This document shows positions 17,455 through 27,429 of a stretch of DNA of 64,000 nucleotides, one piece after another (within the stretch, counting starts at the first letter, position 1; each line of letters begins with the position of its first letter). Origin of the DNA: Glutamicibacter sp. JC586. Its GTDB lineage: Bacteria; Actinomycetota; Actinomycetes; Actinomycetales; Micrococcaceae. The stretch covers positions 1-64,000 of the forward strand of contig NZ_VHIN01000009.1 in NCBI RefSeq assembly GCF_009805585.1. Direction: 5' to 3'. The notes under the pieces were generated by a model, which saw only the letters and a list, made by a program, of their open reading frames with translations, did not search any database and was not told the origin of the DNA. Position numbers and translations under genes: made by a program.

Positions 17455-18513
17455 TTATGCCAGTAAAGCGACAATTGCATCGCCGATTTCACTCGTGGTG
17501 CGATTATCGGTCAATTCTTGACGTGAAGTGATCTCTTTTTCAACAGCTTGCTCAACTGCGCGTGCTTCTTCTGACAATCCCAGATGATCAAGCATCAAGG
17601 CAACGGACAGAATCGCTGCAGTTGGATCGGCCTTCTGCTGGCCAGCAATATCTGGAGCGGAACCGTGCACTGGTTCAAACATCGAAGGGTATGTGCGATC
17701 CATATTGATGTTGCCGCTCGCTGCTAGTCCGATACCACCGGTAATGGCGCCGGCTTGGTCAGTCAAGATATCACCGAAGAGATTATCGGTAACGATAACG
17801 TCAAAGCGGGACGGGTCAGTGGTCAAGAAAATTGTGGCAGCGTCCACGTGCAGGTAATCGTGAGTTACTTCAGGGAACTCTTTAGCCACAGCTTCAACGG
17901 TACGCTTCCAAAGGTGGCCGGCATGAACCAATACGTTGTGTTTGTGGACCAAGGTCACGTGCTTACGCTCACGCGCAGCCGCACGACGGAAGGCATCACG
18001 TACCACGCGCTCTACGCCATAGGCCGTGTTCACGGAAACTTCAGTAGCGATTTCGTGCTCGGTACCGGTACGCACCGATCCACCGTTGCCAACATACGGA
18101 CCTTCGGTGCCTTCGCGCACAACGATGAAGTCGATGTCGCCAGGGTTAGCGAGTGGACTTTCGATCCCCGCGTAGAGCTTGGAAGGACGCAAATTGACGA
18201 AGTGGTCCAGTGAGAAACGAAGCTTCAACAGCAGTTCGCGTTCAATGATCCCCGAAGGGATACGGGTGTCCCCCGGTGCTGCCCCAACAGCGCCAAAGAG
18301 AATGGCGTCGTGCTTCTTGATCGCTTCCAGGGTTTCGTCCGGAAGGGTCTCACCGGTCTCAAGCCAGTGCTCCGCACCGAGCTTGTACTCAGTGAGCTTG
18401 ACGTCGTACTTGCCGCCGTTAGTGACATAGTTCAGTACTTTGACCGCTTCGTTGACTACTTCCGGGCCAATCCCGTCGCCTGGAATGACCGCAATATCAA
18501 ATTCATTTGCCAT
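17455..18513 (-). CDS. leuB: 3-isopropylmalate dehydrogenase
   Basis: LeuB oxidises and decarboxylates 3-isopropylmalate, with NAD, to 2-oxoisocaproate. The 352 residues include the N-terminal [14 protein letters not shown], the substrate-binding RESLLKLR-like segment ([13 protein letters not shown]) and the metal-binding signature [20 protein letters not shown]. It ends in a strong terminator and is divergent from the histidine kinase gene. Confidence 0.96.
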   Translation of the reverse strand: MANEFDIAVIPGDGIGPEVVNEAVKVLNYVTNGGKYDVKLTEYKLGAEHWLETGETLPDETLEAIKKHDAILFGAVGAAPGDTRIPSGIIERELLLKLRFSLDHFVNLRPSKLYAGIESPLANPGDIDFIVVREGTEGPYVGNGGSVRTGTEHEIATEVSVNTAYGVERVVRDAFRRAAARERKHVTLVHKHNVLVHAGHLWKRTVEAVAKEFPEVTHDYLHVDAATIFLTTDPSRFDVIVTDNLFGDILTDQAGAITGGIGLAASGNINMDRTYPSMFEPVHGSAPDIAGQQKADPTAAILSVALMLDHLGLSEEARAVEQAVEKEITSRQELTDNRTTSEIGDAIVALLA

Positions 18514-18669
18514 GCTTTAACTCTAGCGACCCAAGTCCAACATGTGAGAGTTCGTCTCATATGTTGAGAACTTCGTACTCGTGAAGTTTCATACTTCAAA
18601 CCTGGGCATGAGGTGCATCGCCGCAATGACTCGATACTCTAGGTATATCGAGAGAAGATCTGGCACATT

Positions 18670-19926
18670 TTGTTGCCTCGCAGCACCACTGAATTGAAGG
18701 ACGCATTGTTTCTTGCCAACCCCCACCGTCGAATTGACGGTTGGATCCGCGCGAACCCTCGGCGCATAGATTTCATTACAGGGCTGGTCTATACGCTGTT
18801 CTGCATACCAGTTGCTGTCGGACTTATCGGGGCAATGAGCACCTCAGCAGTCCTGTCTATCTTTGCAATCATGCTGTTGCAATCAGCGCCGCTAATGGTA
18901 CGAAGGCGATTTCCTTGGACCGTAACCTTAATAGTTACGCTGGGACACCTTTTGCAACTTGGCTTTGCCGGACTCATGCTCCCTTCTCAACTATCCGTAC
19001 CAATCATGGTTTACACCATGGCGGTCTACGGTAAGCGCTGGCAATCGTTTAGTACCTTGGCTCTTGGATTACTTGGCGCGTTGCTCGCAACGGCGAGCAT
19101 ATTCACTCCGTCGCAATATGATCCCGGGGCGACACCCTCATTCTCCGGCGACATGATCATCTCTTTCGTCGGGCTTGCACTAGTTATCACGCTTTCATGG
19201 ACATCCGGTGACCTAGCGCGCACCCGCAGGCTCGCCGTGAAGTCACTCAAGGACCATGCGGAAAGGCTCGAGAACGAACGCATCATGGAGCGTGCTTTGG
19301 CCGCCTCCGACGAACGAAATCACATTGCCCGCGAGATGCACGATATCGTCGCTCACTCTCTGTCCGTCATTATCACTCAAGCCAATGGCGCTCGCTATGC
19401 CGCTGTCAAGGATCCGCAGATTGCCATCGAAACTCTGAAGACAGTCTCGGATACCGGTCGCGCCTCTTTGAAGGAAATGCGTCGACTCTTAGGGGTCTTG
19501 CGCACCGACGAGCAACTGCAGAATCGTCCGTTACCGTCCCTTAGTGACCTTGATGACCTTGTTGAAGTAGCAAGAAACTCGGGACTAGAGGCAAGGTTGA
19601 AGTCCGCAGGTACTCCACGAAAGGAACTTCCGGCCGGAGCTGAACTTACAGCCTATCGCTGTGTCCAGGAATCCCTGACCAATGTTTTGAAGCATGCAGG
19701 AACCAATGCACAAGCGGAAGTTGTCCTCACCTGGACTTACCGCGGACTTGATTTGCGAATAGCCGACAACGGTCGCGGCGCTGGAGCGATCAAGCTCGAA
19801 GGGGCCGGTCAAGGACTCATCGGTATGCGTGAGCGCGTAGCCTTATATGACGGTACTTGCACCTCAGGCCCGCAACCATCCGGCGGCTTCGCCGTAGCAG
19901 TTTTCATCCCATACTCCGAGGACTAA
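18670..19926 (+). CDS. Sensor histidine kinase, NarL/DesK type
   Basis: A membrane sensor of about 418 residues. Hydrophobic segments cover residues 34-75, 82-120 and 125-178, giving roughly five to six membrane spans with little extracytoplasmic domain. A HisKA_3 dimerisation box follows (REMHDIVAHSLSV, phospho-acceptor His224) and then a HATPase domain ending in IADNGRGAG and GQGLIGMRERVALYDG. The start is uncertain: the best-fitting codon is TTG at 18670 with GAGAGAAG a little far upstream. Its response regulator begins six bases after the stop, so the pair is one unit. The signal is unknown; membrane-embedded sensors of this type often respond to envelope stress. Confidence 0.88.
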   Translation: MLPRSTTELKDALFLANPHRRIDGWIRANPRRIDFITGLVYTLFCIPVAVGLIGAMSTSAVLSIFAIMLLQSAPLMVRRRFPWTVTLIVTLGHLLQLGFAGLMLPSQLSVPIMVYTMAVYGKRWQSFSTLALGLLGALLATASIFTPSQYDPGATPSFSGDMIISFVGLALVITLSWTSGDLARTRRLAVKSLKDHAERLENERIMERALAASDERNHIAREMHDIVAHSLSVIITQANGARYAAVKDPQIAIETLKTVSDTGRASLKEMRRLLGVLRTDEQLQNRPLPSLSDLDDLVEVARNSGLEARLKSAGTPRKELPAGAELTAYRCVQESLTNVLKHAGTNAQAEVVLTWTYRGLDLRIADNGRGAGAIKLEGAGQGLIGMRERVALYDGTCTSGPQPSGGFAVAVFIPYSED

Positions 19927-19932
19927 ATACAC

Positions 19933-20625
19933 ATGGAAAATATCAATGCCATCAAAATCGCATTGGTTGATGATCAGCTGCTCGTTCGTAGTGGCTTCAG
20001 AATGCTGATTGACTCTCAAGAGGATATGCAGGTGATCGTTGAAGCTAGCAATGGTCGTGAGGCTATCGCCTCTCCCCTGATGAGCCAGGCTGATGTGATC
20101 CTCATGGACGTCCGCATGCCAGAAATGGACGGCATCGAAGCAACCCAGCATTTATTGGCTCCGGCTAGATCAGCTACCGAAGGGCCCAAAGTCATTGTAT
20201 TGACCACCTTTGACATGGATGAGTACGCATTCAGCGCCATCCAGGCAGGCGCCAGCGGTTTCCTCCTCAAGGATGCACCGCCAGAAGAACTCCTGGAGTC
20301 CATCAGGACGGTGAATAGGGGTGACGCTGTTATTGCGCCATCGACTACCCGACGGTTACTCGATCACATGGCACCGTTGATGAAAAAAGCATCCGCTCCT
20401 TGCAACGAGAAACTTGCAGCCTTTGTCGACTCACTGACGCGCCGTGAGCGTGAAGTCTTCGGGCTCATCGCATTAGGTCGCTCAAATCCAGAGATAGCTG
20501 AGGAACTCTTCCTATCTGAAGCTACGGTGAAGACGCATGTGGGACACATTCTCTCCAAGCTTGAAGCCCGTGATCGTGTTCAAGCGGTGGTTATCGCCTA
20601 CCAAACCGGGGTAGTTAGTCCCTAG
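19933..20625 (+). CDS. Response regulator, NarL/LuxR family
   Basis: A 230-residue DNA-binding regulator. The receiver domain has Asp13/Asp14, phospho-acceptor Asp59 in VILMDVRMPEMDG and the conserved lysine in GFLLKDAP. The LuxR-type helix-turn-helix (LTRREREVFGLIALG, then SEATVKTHVGHILSK) is at residues about 168-225. It is paired with the kinase just upstream and ends in a bidirectional terminator. Target genes cannot be read from the window. Confidence 0.93.
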   Translation: MENINAIKIALVDDQLLVRSGFRMLIDSQEDMQVIVEASNGREAIASPLMSQADVILMDVRMPEMDGIEATQHLLAPARSATEGPKVIVLTTFDMDEYAFSAIQAGASGFLLKDAPPEELLESIRTVNRGDAVIAPSTTRRLLDHMAPLMKKASAPCNEKLAAFVDSLTRREREVFGLIALGRSNPEIAEELFLSEATVKTHVGHILSKLEARDRVQAVVIAYQTGVVSP

Positions 20626-20633
20626 ATAGATCT

Positions 20634-20688
20634 AATGCCGGTCTGGCTAGCAATCCCACAAGTAGGATTAGCAGCCAGACCGGCATTT
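20634..20688. terminator. Bidirectional terminator between the response regulator and metG
   Basis: Perfect 15-base arms (AATGCCGGTCTGGCT and AGCCAGACCGGCATT) around a 25-base loop lie between convergent genes. T-runs exist at the ends in both directions. Confidence 0.88.
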
Positions 20689-20705
20689 CACGTCTGAATC
20701 TGAAT

Positions 20706-22256
20706 CTACTTCTCTTCTTCATACCGCGGGAAGACAGGCGCTGGTGCCGGAAGCTCAGTGCCAGGAACCAATGCGGTGTCGAAGTACTCGAAAGTACGTG
20801 CCGACCCTTCGCCCACGGCCAAGGAATTAAGCATGGCAGTCATCGCCTGTGGCAATACTGGCTGCAACAACAGTGCCACCTTGCGCACGATTTCAATGGT
20901 CACGTACAAGACGGAGGCCATGCGCTCAGGGTCAGTCTTCTTGAGCTTCCATGGTTCCTGTTCGGCGAAGTACGCATTGGTGTCACCCAGTACGTGCCAG
21001 ACAGCTTCCAGAGCCCTACTAAATTCCTGACGCGAATATGCATCGCGGTTAATTTCCAACAGCTTTCCGACGGCATCAAGAATCTTATGATCCACGGGAA
21101 GGAATTGGGAAGGAGTTGGGACAACTCCACCACAGTTCTTAGCCACCATGGACAAGGAGCGCTGCGCCAGGTTACCGAAGTTATTGGCAAGGTCACCGTT
21201 GATGCGCGCGACAATGGTCTCGTGGTTGTAGCTTCCGTCCGCACCAAATGCCACTTCGCGCAGGAAGAAGTAGCGAACCTGGTCTAGACCATAACGGTTC
21301 ACAAAGTCGTCTGGGGAAACGGTATTACCCAGCGATTTAGACATCTTCACGCCGTTATTGTGCAAGAAGCCGTGAATCATGACACGCTTTGGCAGCGGCA
21401 GGTTAGCGGACATCAAGAATGCAGGCCAGTAGATGGCGTGGAAACGAGAAATGTCCTTACCGATGACGTGGACATCTGCTGGCCAGTACTTCTGGAACGA
21501 GGCCGAGTCAACGTCTGGGAAGCCAACACCGGTGAGGTAGTTGGTCAGGGCATCTACCCACACGTACATGACGTGCTTTTCATTACCAGGAACTGGAATT
21601 CCCCAGTCAAAGGTCGTGCGGGAAATGGATAGGTCGGTCAGACCGCCCTCCACGAAGCGGACAACCTCGTTAAAGCGGGAACGCGGAGCACCAAACTCTG
21701 GATTGTTCTCGTAGTATTCGAGCAGCTTGTCCTGGTACTTGGACAAGCGGAAGAAGTAGGATTCTTCCTCGGTCCAGGTAACCTCGGTATCGGTTTCCTT
21801 GGCATAGCGAATACCGTCTTCACGGACTTCAGTCTGATCATCCGTGTAGAACGCTTCATCACGTACTGAGTACCAGCCGGCGTACTTATCTAGATAGATA
21901 TCGCCATTGGCTTCCATTCGGCGCCATAGTTCCTGTGCAGCGGCATGGTGGTCAGCATCGGTGGTGCGAATGAACCGGTCATAACTGGTGCCCAGATCAT
22001 CATTCATGGCCTGGAATGCGTCTGAGTTGCGTTGAGCCAGCTGCGCCGGCGTGATTCCCAGCTTTTCAGCCGTCTGCATCATCTTTTGACCGTGCTCATC
22101 GGTGCCAGTCATGAAGAAAACGTCAAAGCCGTCGAGTCGCTTAAAACGAGCCATCACGTCGGTAGCCACCACCTCGTAGGCGTGGCCAATGTGTGGGGTG
22201 CCGTTCGGGTAAGAAATGGCAGTGGTTATGTAAAAAGGTTTCTGCTGAGAAGTCAC
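20706..22256 (-). CDS. metG: Methionyl-tRNA synthetase
   Basis: A 516-residue class I synthetase. The HIGH motif is in [14 protein letters not shown] near residue 17, KMSKS is in [14 protein letters not shown] near residue 300, and the substrate-pocket [13 protein letters not shown] is intact. The length corresponds to the short form without the C-terminal EMAP-like tRNA-binding domain. It shares a terminator with the convergent regulator gene. Confidence 0.96.
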   Translation of the reverse strand: MTSQQKPFYITTAISYPNGTPHIGHAYEVVATDVMARFKRLDGFDVFFMTGTDEHGQKMMQTAEKLGITPAQLAQRNSDAFQAMNDDLGTSYDRFIRTTDADHHAAAQELWRRMEANGDIYLDKYAGWYSVRDEAFYTDDQTEVREDGIRYAKETDTEVTWTEEESYFFRLSKYQDKLLEYYENNPEFGAPRSRFNEVVRFVEGGLTDLSISRTTFDWGIPVPGNEKHVMYVWVDALTNYLTGVGFPDVDSASFQKYWPADVHVIGKDISRFHAIYWPAFLMSANLPLPKRVMIHGFLHNNGVKMSKSLGNTVSPDDFVNRYGLDQVRYFFLREVAFGADGSYNHETIVARINGDLANNFGNLAQRSLSMVAKNCGGVVPTPSQFLPVDHKILDAVGKLLEINRDAYSRQEFSRALEAVWHVLGDTNAYFAEQEPWKLKKTDPERMASVLYVTIEIVRKVALLLQPVLPQAMTAMLNSLAVGEGSARTFEYFDTALVPGTELPAPAPVFPRYEEEK

Positions 22257-22313
22257 GTTACAAATTTACCTTAGCTTGATTGCTTTGCAGTTCTTCGAGT
22301 CGTTGCTGGCCGG

Positions 22314-23321
22314 TCACATGATCTTGGCTAGGTACTCCCAGAAGGCCCCTCGAAGAGTTCGGCGAATGATCTGCTGATCAGTCTTCCACTCTCCTAGTAC
22401 CTGGGCACAGTCTTTGAGAAGTGTTCTATCGATTTCAGGTGGTAGTTGCGGCTTATCGGCCATGAGCTCAACGACTTCCTGTTGCGTCGTGAAGGCCAGC
22501 CACGACTCAGCAACTTTAGCGCCAATTTCCTCGGCGGTCTTGAGTTCCTTTTGCTCATAGGCCGCGCTACCTTTGTAGCCCGGACGTTCGCCGCCGCTGG
22601 AGTAAACCATCTCCACGTTCGACTCCGGCTGCACTGAAACCTTAGGAACTGGCTTCTGCGCCAGCAGGGCAGGGCTGGGAACAACCGGTTTAGGCACGGC
22701 TGGTGTCGGCACTGCTGTTGGAGCCCCGGCAATCTCCGAAGTTTTTTCAGAATGGTTCTTGTCCCATTCCAATACCTTGGTGAAGGCGCTGTCCAACAGC
22801 TGGCTTGGAATCGTTTCAATATAGTCGGCAGTCAGCGCTAAGTGTTCAGCAACCGAGGCCACACCTAGACGACTGTCAGACTTGGCGATGCCCAGTAGAA
22901 CGACCTTCATCCCTAAGTCTTGAGCTTCTTCGACGGCCTCAGCAAGATCGTCGTCCCCAGATACAAGGTAGGCAATAGACGCGGAGTGATTCCGGGCAAC
23001 GCCGACGAGATCTAGTGCCAGGCGAAGGTCTACACCCTTTTGTTCCCCGTTATAAGAGATACGTCCAAGCCGAACTTTTACGCCCGGAATTAGGCCTATG
23101 CGCTTGTGCTGTTCAGTAAATAGTCCGTCTTTAGACGCGTCATACCAGTACACGCGCAAGTTATTCAGACCTGTATTCTTCTTTACTGTCTGAACGATAC
23201 CTCGAACAAGGGCTTCATAATGGGTGGTAAATGCTGATCTAAGCGTGGTGCCAGCAGCCCGATGGCCACCGAGGGAGAGCAGGAATCCCGCGTCAATGAA
23301 TATCGCTGTTTGACTCATCAT
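22314..23321 (-). CDS. NYN-domain (PIN-like) protein, possible RNase
   Basis: A 335-residue protein whose N-terminal half is a NYN/LabA-type fold: IFIDAGFLLSLGG at residues 6-18, DLRLALDLVGVA near 100 and YLVSGDDDLAEAVEEA near 118 carry the acidic residues that bind metal in PIN-like nucleases. A Pro/Val-rich linker (residues about 195-235) joins a helical C-terminal region. AGGA precedes the first ATG by six bases. It lies at the border between metG and the polysaccharide genes. Nuclease activity is inferred from the fold; target RNA is unknown. Confidence 0.72.
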   Translation of the reverse strand: MMSQTAIFIDAGFLLSLGGHRAAGTTLRSAFTTHYEALVRGIVQTVKKNTGLNNLRVYWYDASKDGLFTEQHKRIGLIPGVKVRLGRISYNGEQKGVDLRLALDLVGVARNHSASIAYLVSGDDDLAEAVEEAQDLGMKVVLLGIAKSDSRLGVASVAEHLALTADYIETIPSQLLDSAFTKVLEWDKNHSEKTSEIAGAPTAVPTPAVPKPVVPSPALLAQKPVPKVSVQPESNVEMVYSSGGERPGYKGSAAYEQKELKTAEEIGAKVAESWLAFTTQQEVVELMADKPQLPPEIDRTLLKDCAQVLGEWKTDQQIIRRTLRGAFWEYLAKIM

Positions 23322-23345
23322 TTACATTCCTAACAGTTAATTAAC

Positions 23346-24833
23346 TTAATTCCATTTCAACCCGAGGACATTCTTCCATTTTTTCAAGATAATTCCATCC
23401 GAAAACTGGTTTTCAAACCTTTGCTTTGAACTATGCGCAAAATTTGACCGCAAAATATCATTTTCCAATAGTTGAATTACCCTATCGGCAAATCCCGATC
23501 CATTTCTATCCTTAACAATAAATCCAGTCAGTCCGTCGGCTATAATAGAAGCGGGTCCATATTTGCAGTCAAATGCAACTACAGGCGTGCCACAGGACAT
23601 CGCCTCCACGATCGTCATACCAAATCCCTCGCTCTCCGATGTAAAAACGAAAACTTTGGACTGGCTCATCTCAAGTAATGGTCTTTTCGTCGCACCGCAC
23701 AGGGTTACGTTGCCTTGAAGACCATTTCTGATTATTGACTTCCTAATTTCATCCCGTTTAGTTCCAGAACCATAGATGGACATTTGAGCTCTTGGAAGTC
23801 GGTCGACGACAAGCCTAAATGCATCAACAGCATCCTCCACCCCCTTTCCTGCCTCGAGTCGTGAAATAAGCGTAACGTCATGGACACCATCATCCACTAC
23901 AGTTTGATCGTCGACGAGCGATGCAACACGATTCGGAATCACGTGAAGTGAATTCAACAACCCGAATTCCTCACGCAAGTCCTCGGCTTGAGCTTCAGTC
24001 AGGCAAACCACACCGTCGAACTCGCTTAGCCGGCCAAAGTATCCAGCATATTGTTTCCGCAATTTACCATTCAGTCCAACATGGTTCATGTGAAGAACGG
24101 CGTATACCTTGAATCGATCGCTACGCATTCTCAGAAATTGCCGCGGAACATTATTGCCATCACACAGTAGGGAATTTTCACTAGAGTTAGCACAAACCAC
24201 ATGCTTCACGAAATCCCTACGCCAGTCCCATATACTTTTATGAAACTTAACGCGCCCTCCTGAACCACTCACCCAAAGGCCCGACAAGTTACCGTCCTTC
24301 GGATCAAATTCTTGACTCAGGTAGCAATAACCATTTTGGCTTAGATACTTTTCCCTAACAACATTTCCATTTTCATGAAAACGAACAACGTGCGGCATTT
24401 CTCGGCCATAGTAGATCTCCTCTTTCCAAAGTGATCCAGAATCAGTGAAGAACTGAATCTTCGTAATCTGCCGAGCATCAGTAGATTTGAAAATTCTCGC
24501 CCTAATGGTCAAAGTTTCATCCAAATGGGATTCGATTATCTCTTTCGAATTTTGAACTTCATGCCGGTGGATAAATTGAAGCGACTCGACCTTATATCCC
24601 AATTTAGAAGAATGTAGTTCGTCAAAATAAGTATAAGGATTGAAAACCTGCACACTCCCACCTAATTTACCAGTTTCTCTCAGGCCAGAAACCTTGGAAT
24701 TTAAGCCAGGTATAAACTGATAGAAGACAACAGAGCAATCGTTACCTTCCCGCGAAAGTAATGACATTCTATTCAGCACTGCGCCAGTAAGCCCACCTGC
24801 GCCGATATCTGGAATAATTGACAGTATTTTCAT
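23346..24833 (-). CDS. GT4 glycosyltransferase, TagE-like
   Basis: A 495-residue retaining glycosyltransferase. The C-terminal GT-B half has SRLEAGKGVEDAVDAF and the EX7E region in SESEGFGMTIVEAMSCGTPV near residue 405. The N-terminal half (about residues 75-200) contains YYGREMPHVVRFHENGNVV and NGYCYLSQEFDPKDG, segments typical of TagE/TarM-type enzymes that glycosylate wall teichoic acids. That resemblance is by eye. The gene is visibly AT-richer than its neighbours metG and leuB, which suggests transfer. The acceptor is probably the polymer made by this locus. Confidence 0.75.
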   Translation of the reverse strand: MKILSIIPDIGAGGLTGAVLNRMSLLSREGNDCSVVFYQFIPGLNSKVSGLRETGKLGGSVQVFNPYTYFDELHSSKLGYKVESLQFIHRHEVQNSKEIIESHLDETLTIRARIFKSTDARQITKIQFFTDSGSLWKEEIYYGREMPHVVRFHENGNVVREKYLSQNGYCYLSQEFDPKDGNLSGLWVSGSGGRVKFHKSIWDWRRDFVKHVVCANSSENSLLCDGNNVPRQFLRMRSDRFKVYAVLHMNHVGLNGKLRKQYAGYFGRLSEFDGVVCLTEAQAEDLREEFGLLNSLHVIPNRVASLVDDQTVVDDGVHDVTLISRLEAGKGVEDAVDAFRLVVDRLPRAQMSIYGSGTKRDEIRKSIIRNGLQGNVTLCGATKRPLLEMSQSKVFVFTSESEGFGMTIVEAMSCGTPVVAFDCKYGPASIIADGLTGFIVKDRNGSGFADRVIQLLENDILRSNFAHSSKQRFENQFSDGIILKKWKNVLGLKWN

Positions 24834-24869
24834 GATGACAAGGATCCATTTTCGTTATACGAAAGAAGC

Positions 24870-24894
24870 CTACGGTAACATGTTATCACCGTAG
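24870..24894 (-). terminator. Terminator of the stand-alone Stealth gene
   Basis: Arms CTACGGT and ACCGTAG around an 11-base loop, followed on the minus strand by CTTCTTTCGT. It lies about 30 bases past the stop codon of the gene ending at 24923. Confidence 0.6.
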
Positions 24895-24922
24895 ACTTTC
24901 ATATCGAGGGTTGGAATGAAAA

Positions 24923-26611
24923 TTATATTTCGAATTTACTCTTTACTGGCAACAGTAGCTCCAAGGAATCGCGAATGAATGCATCCGTTTTTGCGCGCTC
25001 TTGGGTGGATTCAGGGGTTGAACCGTCGTTAATGACGATGCAGTCTTTATCGCGTCGCTTGATCACACGTTTCATGCGGTCACGACCATCCGTAGTGGCT
25101 GGATCAATGTAGTCGTATTTGATCTGCCCTGGAACGGCATGCCCGGAAGCCAAAGCATAGTTAAAATAGAACGATCCAGAAACCGCGATATCGTTGCTGT
25201 CTCTGAATTGCGCTGCTCGTGTTTCCCTAAAAGCATCCTCAAATTCAATTTCGGCCGTCTTAACAACATTTTTATCTAGCGGACTAGGAGTATGGAAAAA
25301 CTTACGTGAAAATGAGCTGTAACCCCTTGACAGCAGTAAATGCCTGGCGTTCTTTGCCGCCACACTCGATGCATTGTCCGCACCTGAAACTTCAGTGAAT
25401 TCCACCATCGCCTTCGAGAAGAAAACTTTAGATATTCCATTGCCAAAGAAGAATGCAGAAGGGTCCAACGGTCTTGTGAGAAAAAAATCATCGTTAAAGT
25501 ACAGGTAATGATCTGCGAGCCCGTTTATTCGATGTAAATTCGATTCAATGGCGTGAGAATTGAAATTCGGCAATCCTGTGCTGTCTGGCCAGATATCTTC
25601 GTGGGAGATAATTTCCACTCTTGGATTAGAGGTATCTAACCACTTGGGGACCTGACCGGCAGTGACAATCCAAATTTTTCTGATCCAAGGTGCAAACTGA
25701 TCGATGGATCGCAAGCTGTATCTGAGTTCATCATGGTCGGCGAATCTGGCATCTGAAACGGCATCGTCAACGAATTGCTGTTCATCCAGCACATTTAGGG
25801 CACTCGCTTTTTGGGTCTGCCAAAGTTCATCAGCACCGTCGACCCAGGTATAAACCGCATCAATCTCGAAATCGACGTGAGTAGCAAGTGGGTTTTCCGC
25901 TTCGCTGAGAGAACGAACAAAATCCGATTCCCTATGAATTGGATTAGGTAACAAAGTGCAGCATTCATTCCAAAGTGGTGCAATGATAACTTCCTGCACC
26001 ACTTCTTCCTCTTCAGCCTCACTAGTTAGAGCATCGGTAGGTACGTTCACCGGCAACTGAGATTCTTCCCAAAAGCTAAGAAGTACCCCTTGTGAGGCGC
26101 CCGAACGAAAACTAGACGTCGTGTTGTAAGCGACTCGTTCAAAGAGGCGTATAGTATGAAAATGCTTGGACCACTTTAGTTCTCGCACAAGCCGTGGTCC
26201 GCCAACAGATTTTCCATCCGGACGAACGAATTGAAAGTACCAGTGTGAGAGTTCATGCGACCCTCGCAATGCCGCAAACAATTGGTATCCATTACCCGCT
26301 AGAGTGTGGATATTACTTGCGGCGTTAGACTTCGAGGGAAACCCCCAATGGATCATTCCTGCCTCGTCGAGAATCCGGGATATGCATAATCTGCTTTCTT
26401 CCCTAATTTCGGACAAGTTCATTGAGCGTGTTAGCCGAAACAGCATCTGCTCGCCTGCCGAAGGAAGTAACATCAAGTCCGATCGAACGTTGGATTCCCT
26501 CAGTTCACGAAGGGATTTCTTTTTTCCCCGTGCTCTGCCAACTTCATCAATACGCGAGTGCACCTCACGTCGAATCTTGTTTCTTAAGCGTTTGACGTTA
26601 TTCGCAATCAT
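24923..26611 (-). CDS. Stealth-family sugar-phosphate transferase
   Basis: A 562-residue protein of the Stealth family, whose members transfer hexose-1-phosphate to make phosphodiester-linked polysaccharides. The four conserved regions are recognisable: CR1 IDAVYTWVDGADELW near residue 249, CR2 DELRYSLRSIDQFAPWIRKI through NGLADHYLYFNDDFFL (about 290-375), CR3 FFHTPSPLDKNVVKTAE (about 430-475) and CR4 near DCIVINDGS (about 515-530). About 230 residues of less conserved sequence precede CR1. It is preceded by an 818-base gene-free stretch, so it is probably transcribed alone. Sugar specificity is unknown. Confidence 0.88.
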   Translation of the reverse strand: MIANNVKRLRNKIRREVHSRIDEVGRARGKKKSLRELRESNVRSDLMLLPSAGEQMLFRLTRSMNLSEIREESRLCISRILDEAGMIHWGFPSKSNAASNIHTLAGNGYQLFAALRGSHELSHWYFQFVRPDGKSVGGPRLVRELKWSKHFHTIRLFERVAYNTTSSFRSGASQGVLLSFWEESQLPVNVPTDALTSEAEEEEVVQEVIIAPLWNECCTLLPNPIHRESDFVRSLSEAENPLATHVDFEIDAVYTWVDGADELWQTQKASALNVLDEQQFVDDAVSDARFADHDELRYSLRSIDQFAPWIRKIWIVTAGQVPKWLDTSNPRVEIISHEDIWPDSTGLPNFNSHAIESNLHRINGLADHYLYFNDDFFLTRPLDPSAFFFGNGISKVFFSKAMVEFTEVSGADNASSVAAKNARHLLLSRGYSSFSRKFFHTPSPLDKNVVKTAEIEFEDAFRETRAAQFRDSNDIAVSGSFYFNYALASGHAVPGQIKYDYIDPATTDGRDRMKRVIKRRDKDCIVINDGSTPESTQERAKTDAFIRDSLELLLPVKSKFEI

Positions 26612-27429
26612 GATGTGAGACTCTTTCCTTCGTCATGTAGTTATAAGTGAGGTCGATGCGTCGGTAGTCTAATTCCTTTGGTCTAGAACTCCGACGACTA
26701 GGATACAGCGGCTAGTACACATGTCCACATTTTGCCACGACGTGAGATCTTGTGTTACGGTGCACCAAGATAGTGAAGGGGTAATTTTGTTCGTTCCTTG
26801 GCTGCCACTATGCCTGCCTATTGACCGGTTGCCAAGCAAGGCGCCTACCGTGGTCGGTCTGCACGTGCTTTCCTTGTCCTATAGCCCCACCCATAACGAA
26901 CCGGAGCGGCAGCGCTCGATCACTAAACCCGGAAACGCACTATCAACAAGTGCTACTTGGTATATTTCGGCGCATACTATCGCGGTGAGATGAGTAAGAG
27001 GACACCGATGTTCTACGATATGTAACACGTTCCAGCGGGGCTGCAGGTGGCAAGAACCTGAATTCAGTAAGTGTCACGAAGCCACCGGTATCACTCATTG
27101 CGCACGGAAAATCGTGGTGCGTTTCTAACGTTTGGCGATGCTCGCACCGCCTCAGACGAACATCGCAAAATATTACAGCAGTCCAACCATGCAAGACCGG
27201 TGGTGCGGAAAGAGACCTCATCGAATGCGACTGTTTAGACGGTCACCATCAGTCTTATATAGCGACTAATGGCGACCGTCTGGACAGGCACAGTGTCCAA
27301 TATGGAATGCACACGAGTGTAAGTATGCTCAAACTCGGTCGGTTCCAATTCCGCTCAATTAGCTATCTTCGTCGGAGTTCTCCCACTGAAGTCTCTATTT
27401 GAGACTTAGACACCACCGATTCGATGAAT
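26612..27429. other. 818-base gap between the two Stealth genes
   Basis: Short open frames exist on both strands, but none resembles a known family or has a convincing start. The promoter of the Stealth gene ending at 24923 must lie in the left part. An inverted repeat at 27237-27281 is the only clear structure. The stretch may be decayed sequence; I see no identifiable gene. Confidence 0.45.
27237..27281. repeat. Inverted repeat with 13-base arms
   Basis: AGACGGTCACCAT (27237-27249) and ATGGCGACCGTCT (27269-27281) pair with one mismatch around a 19-base AT-rich loop. It lies about 150 bases beyond the 3' end of the GT4-Stealth gene and lacks a T-tract, so it is not a clear terminator. It could be a protein-binding palindrome or a relic of a mobile element. 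Confidence 0.5.

Noticed and set aside
26943-27221. A 92-codon open frame on the minus strand in the gap
   Set aside because: It has no recognisable family, no ribosome-binding site and a composition unlike the real genes; it is probably a chance frame.
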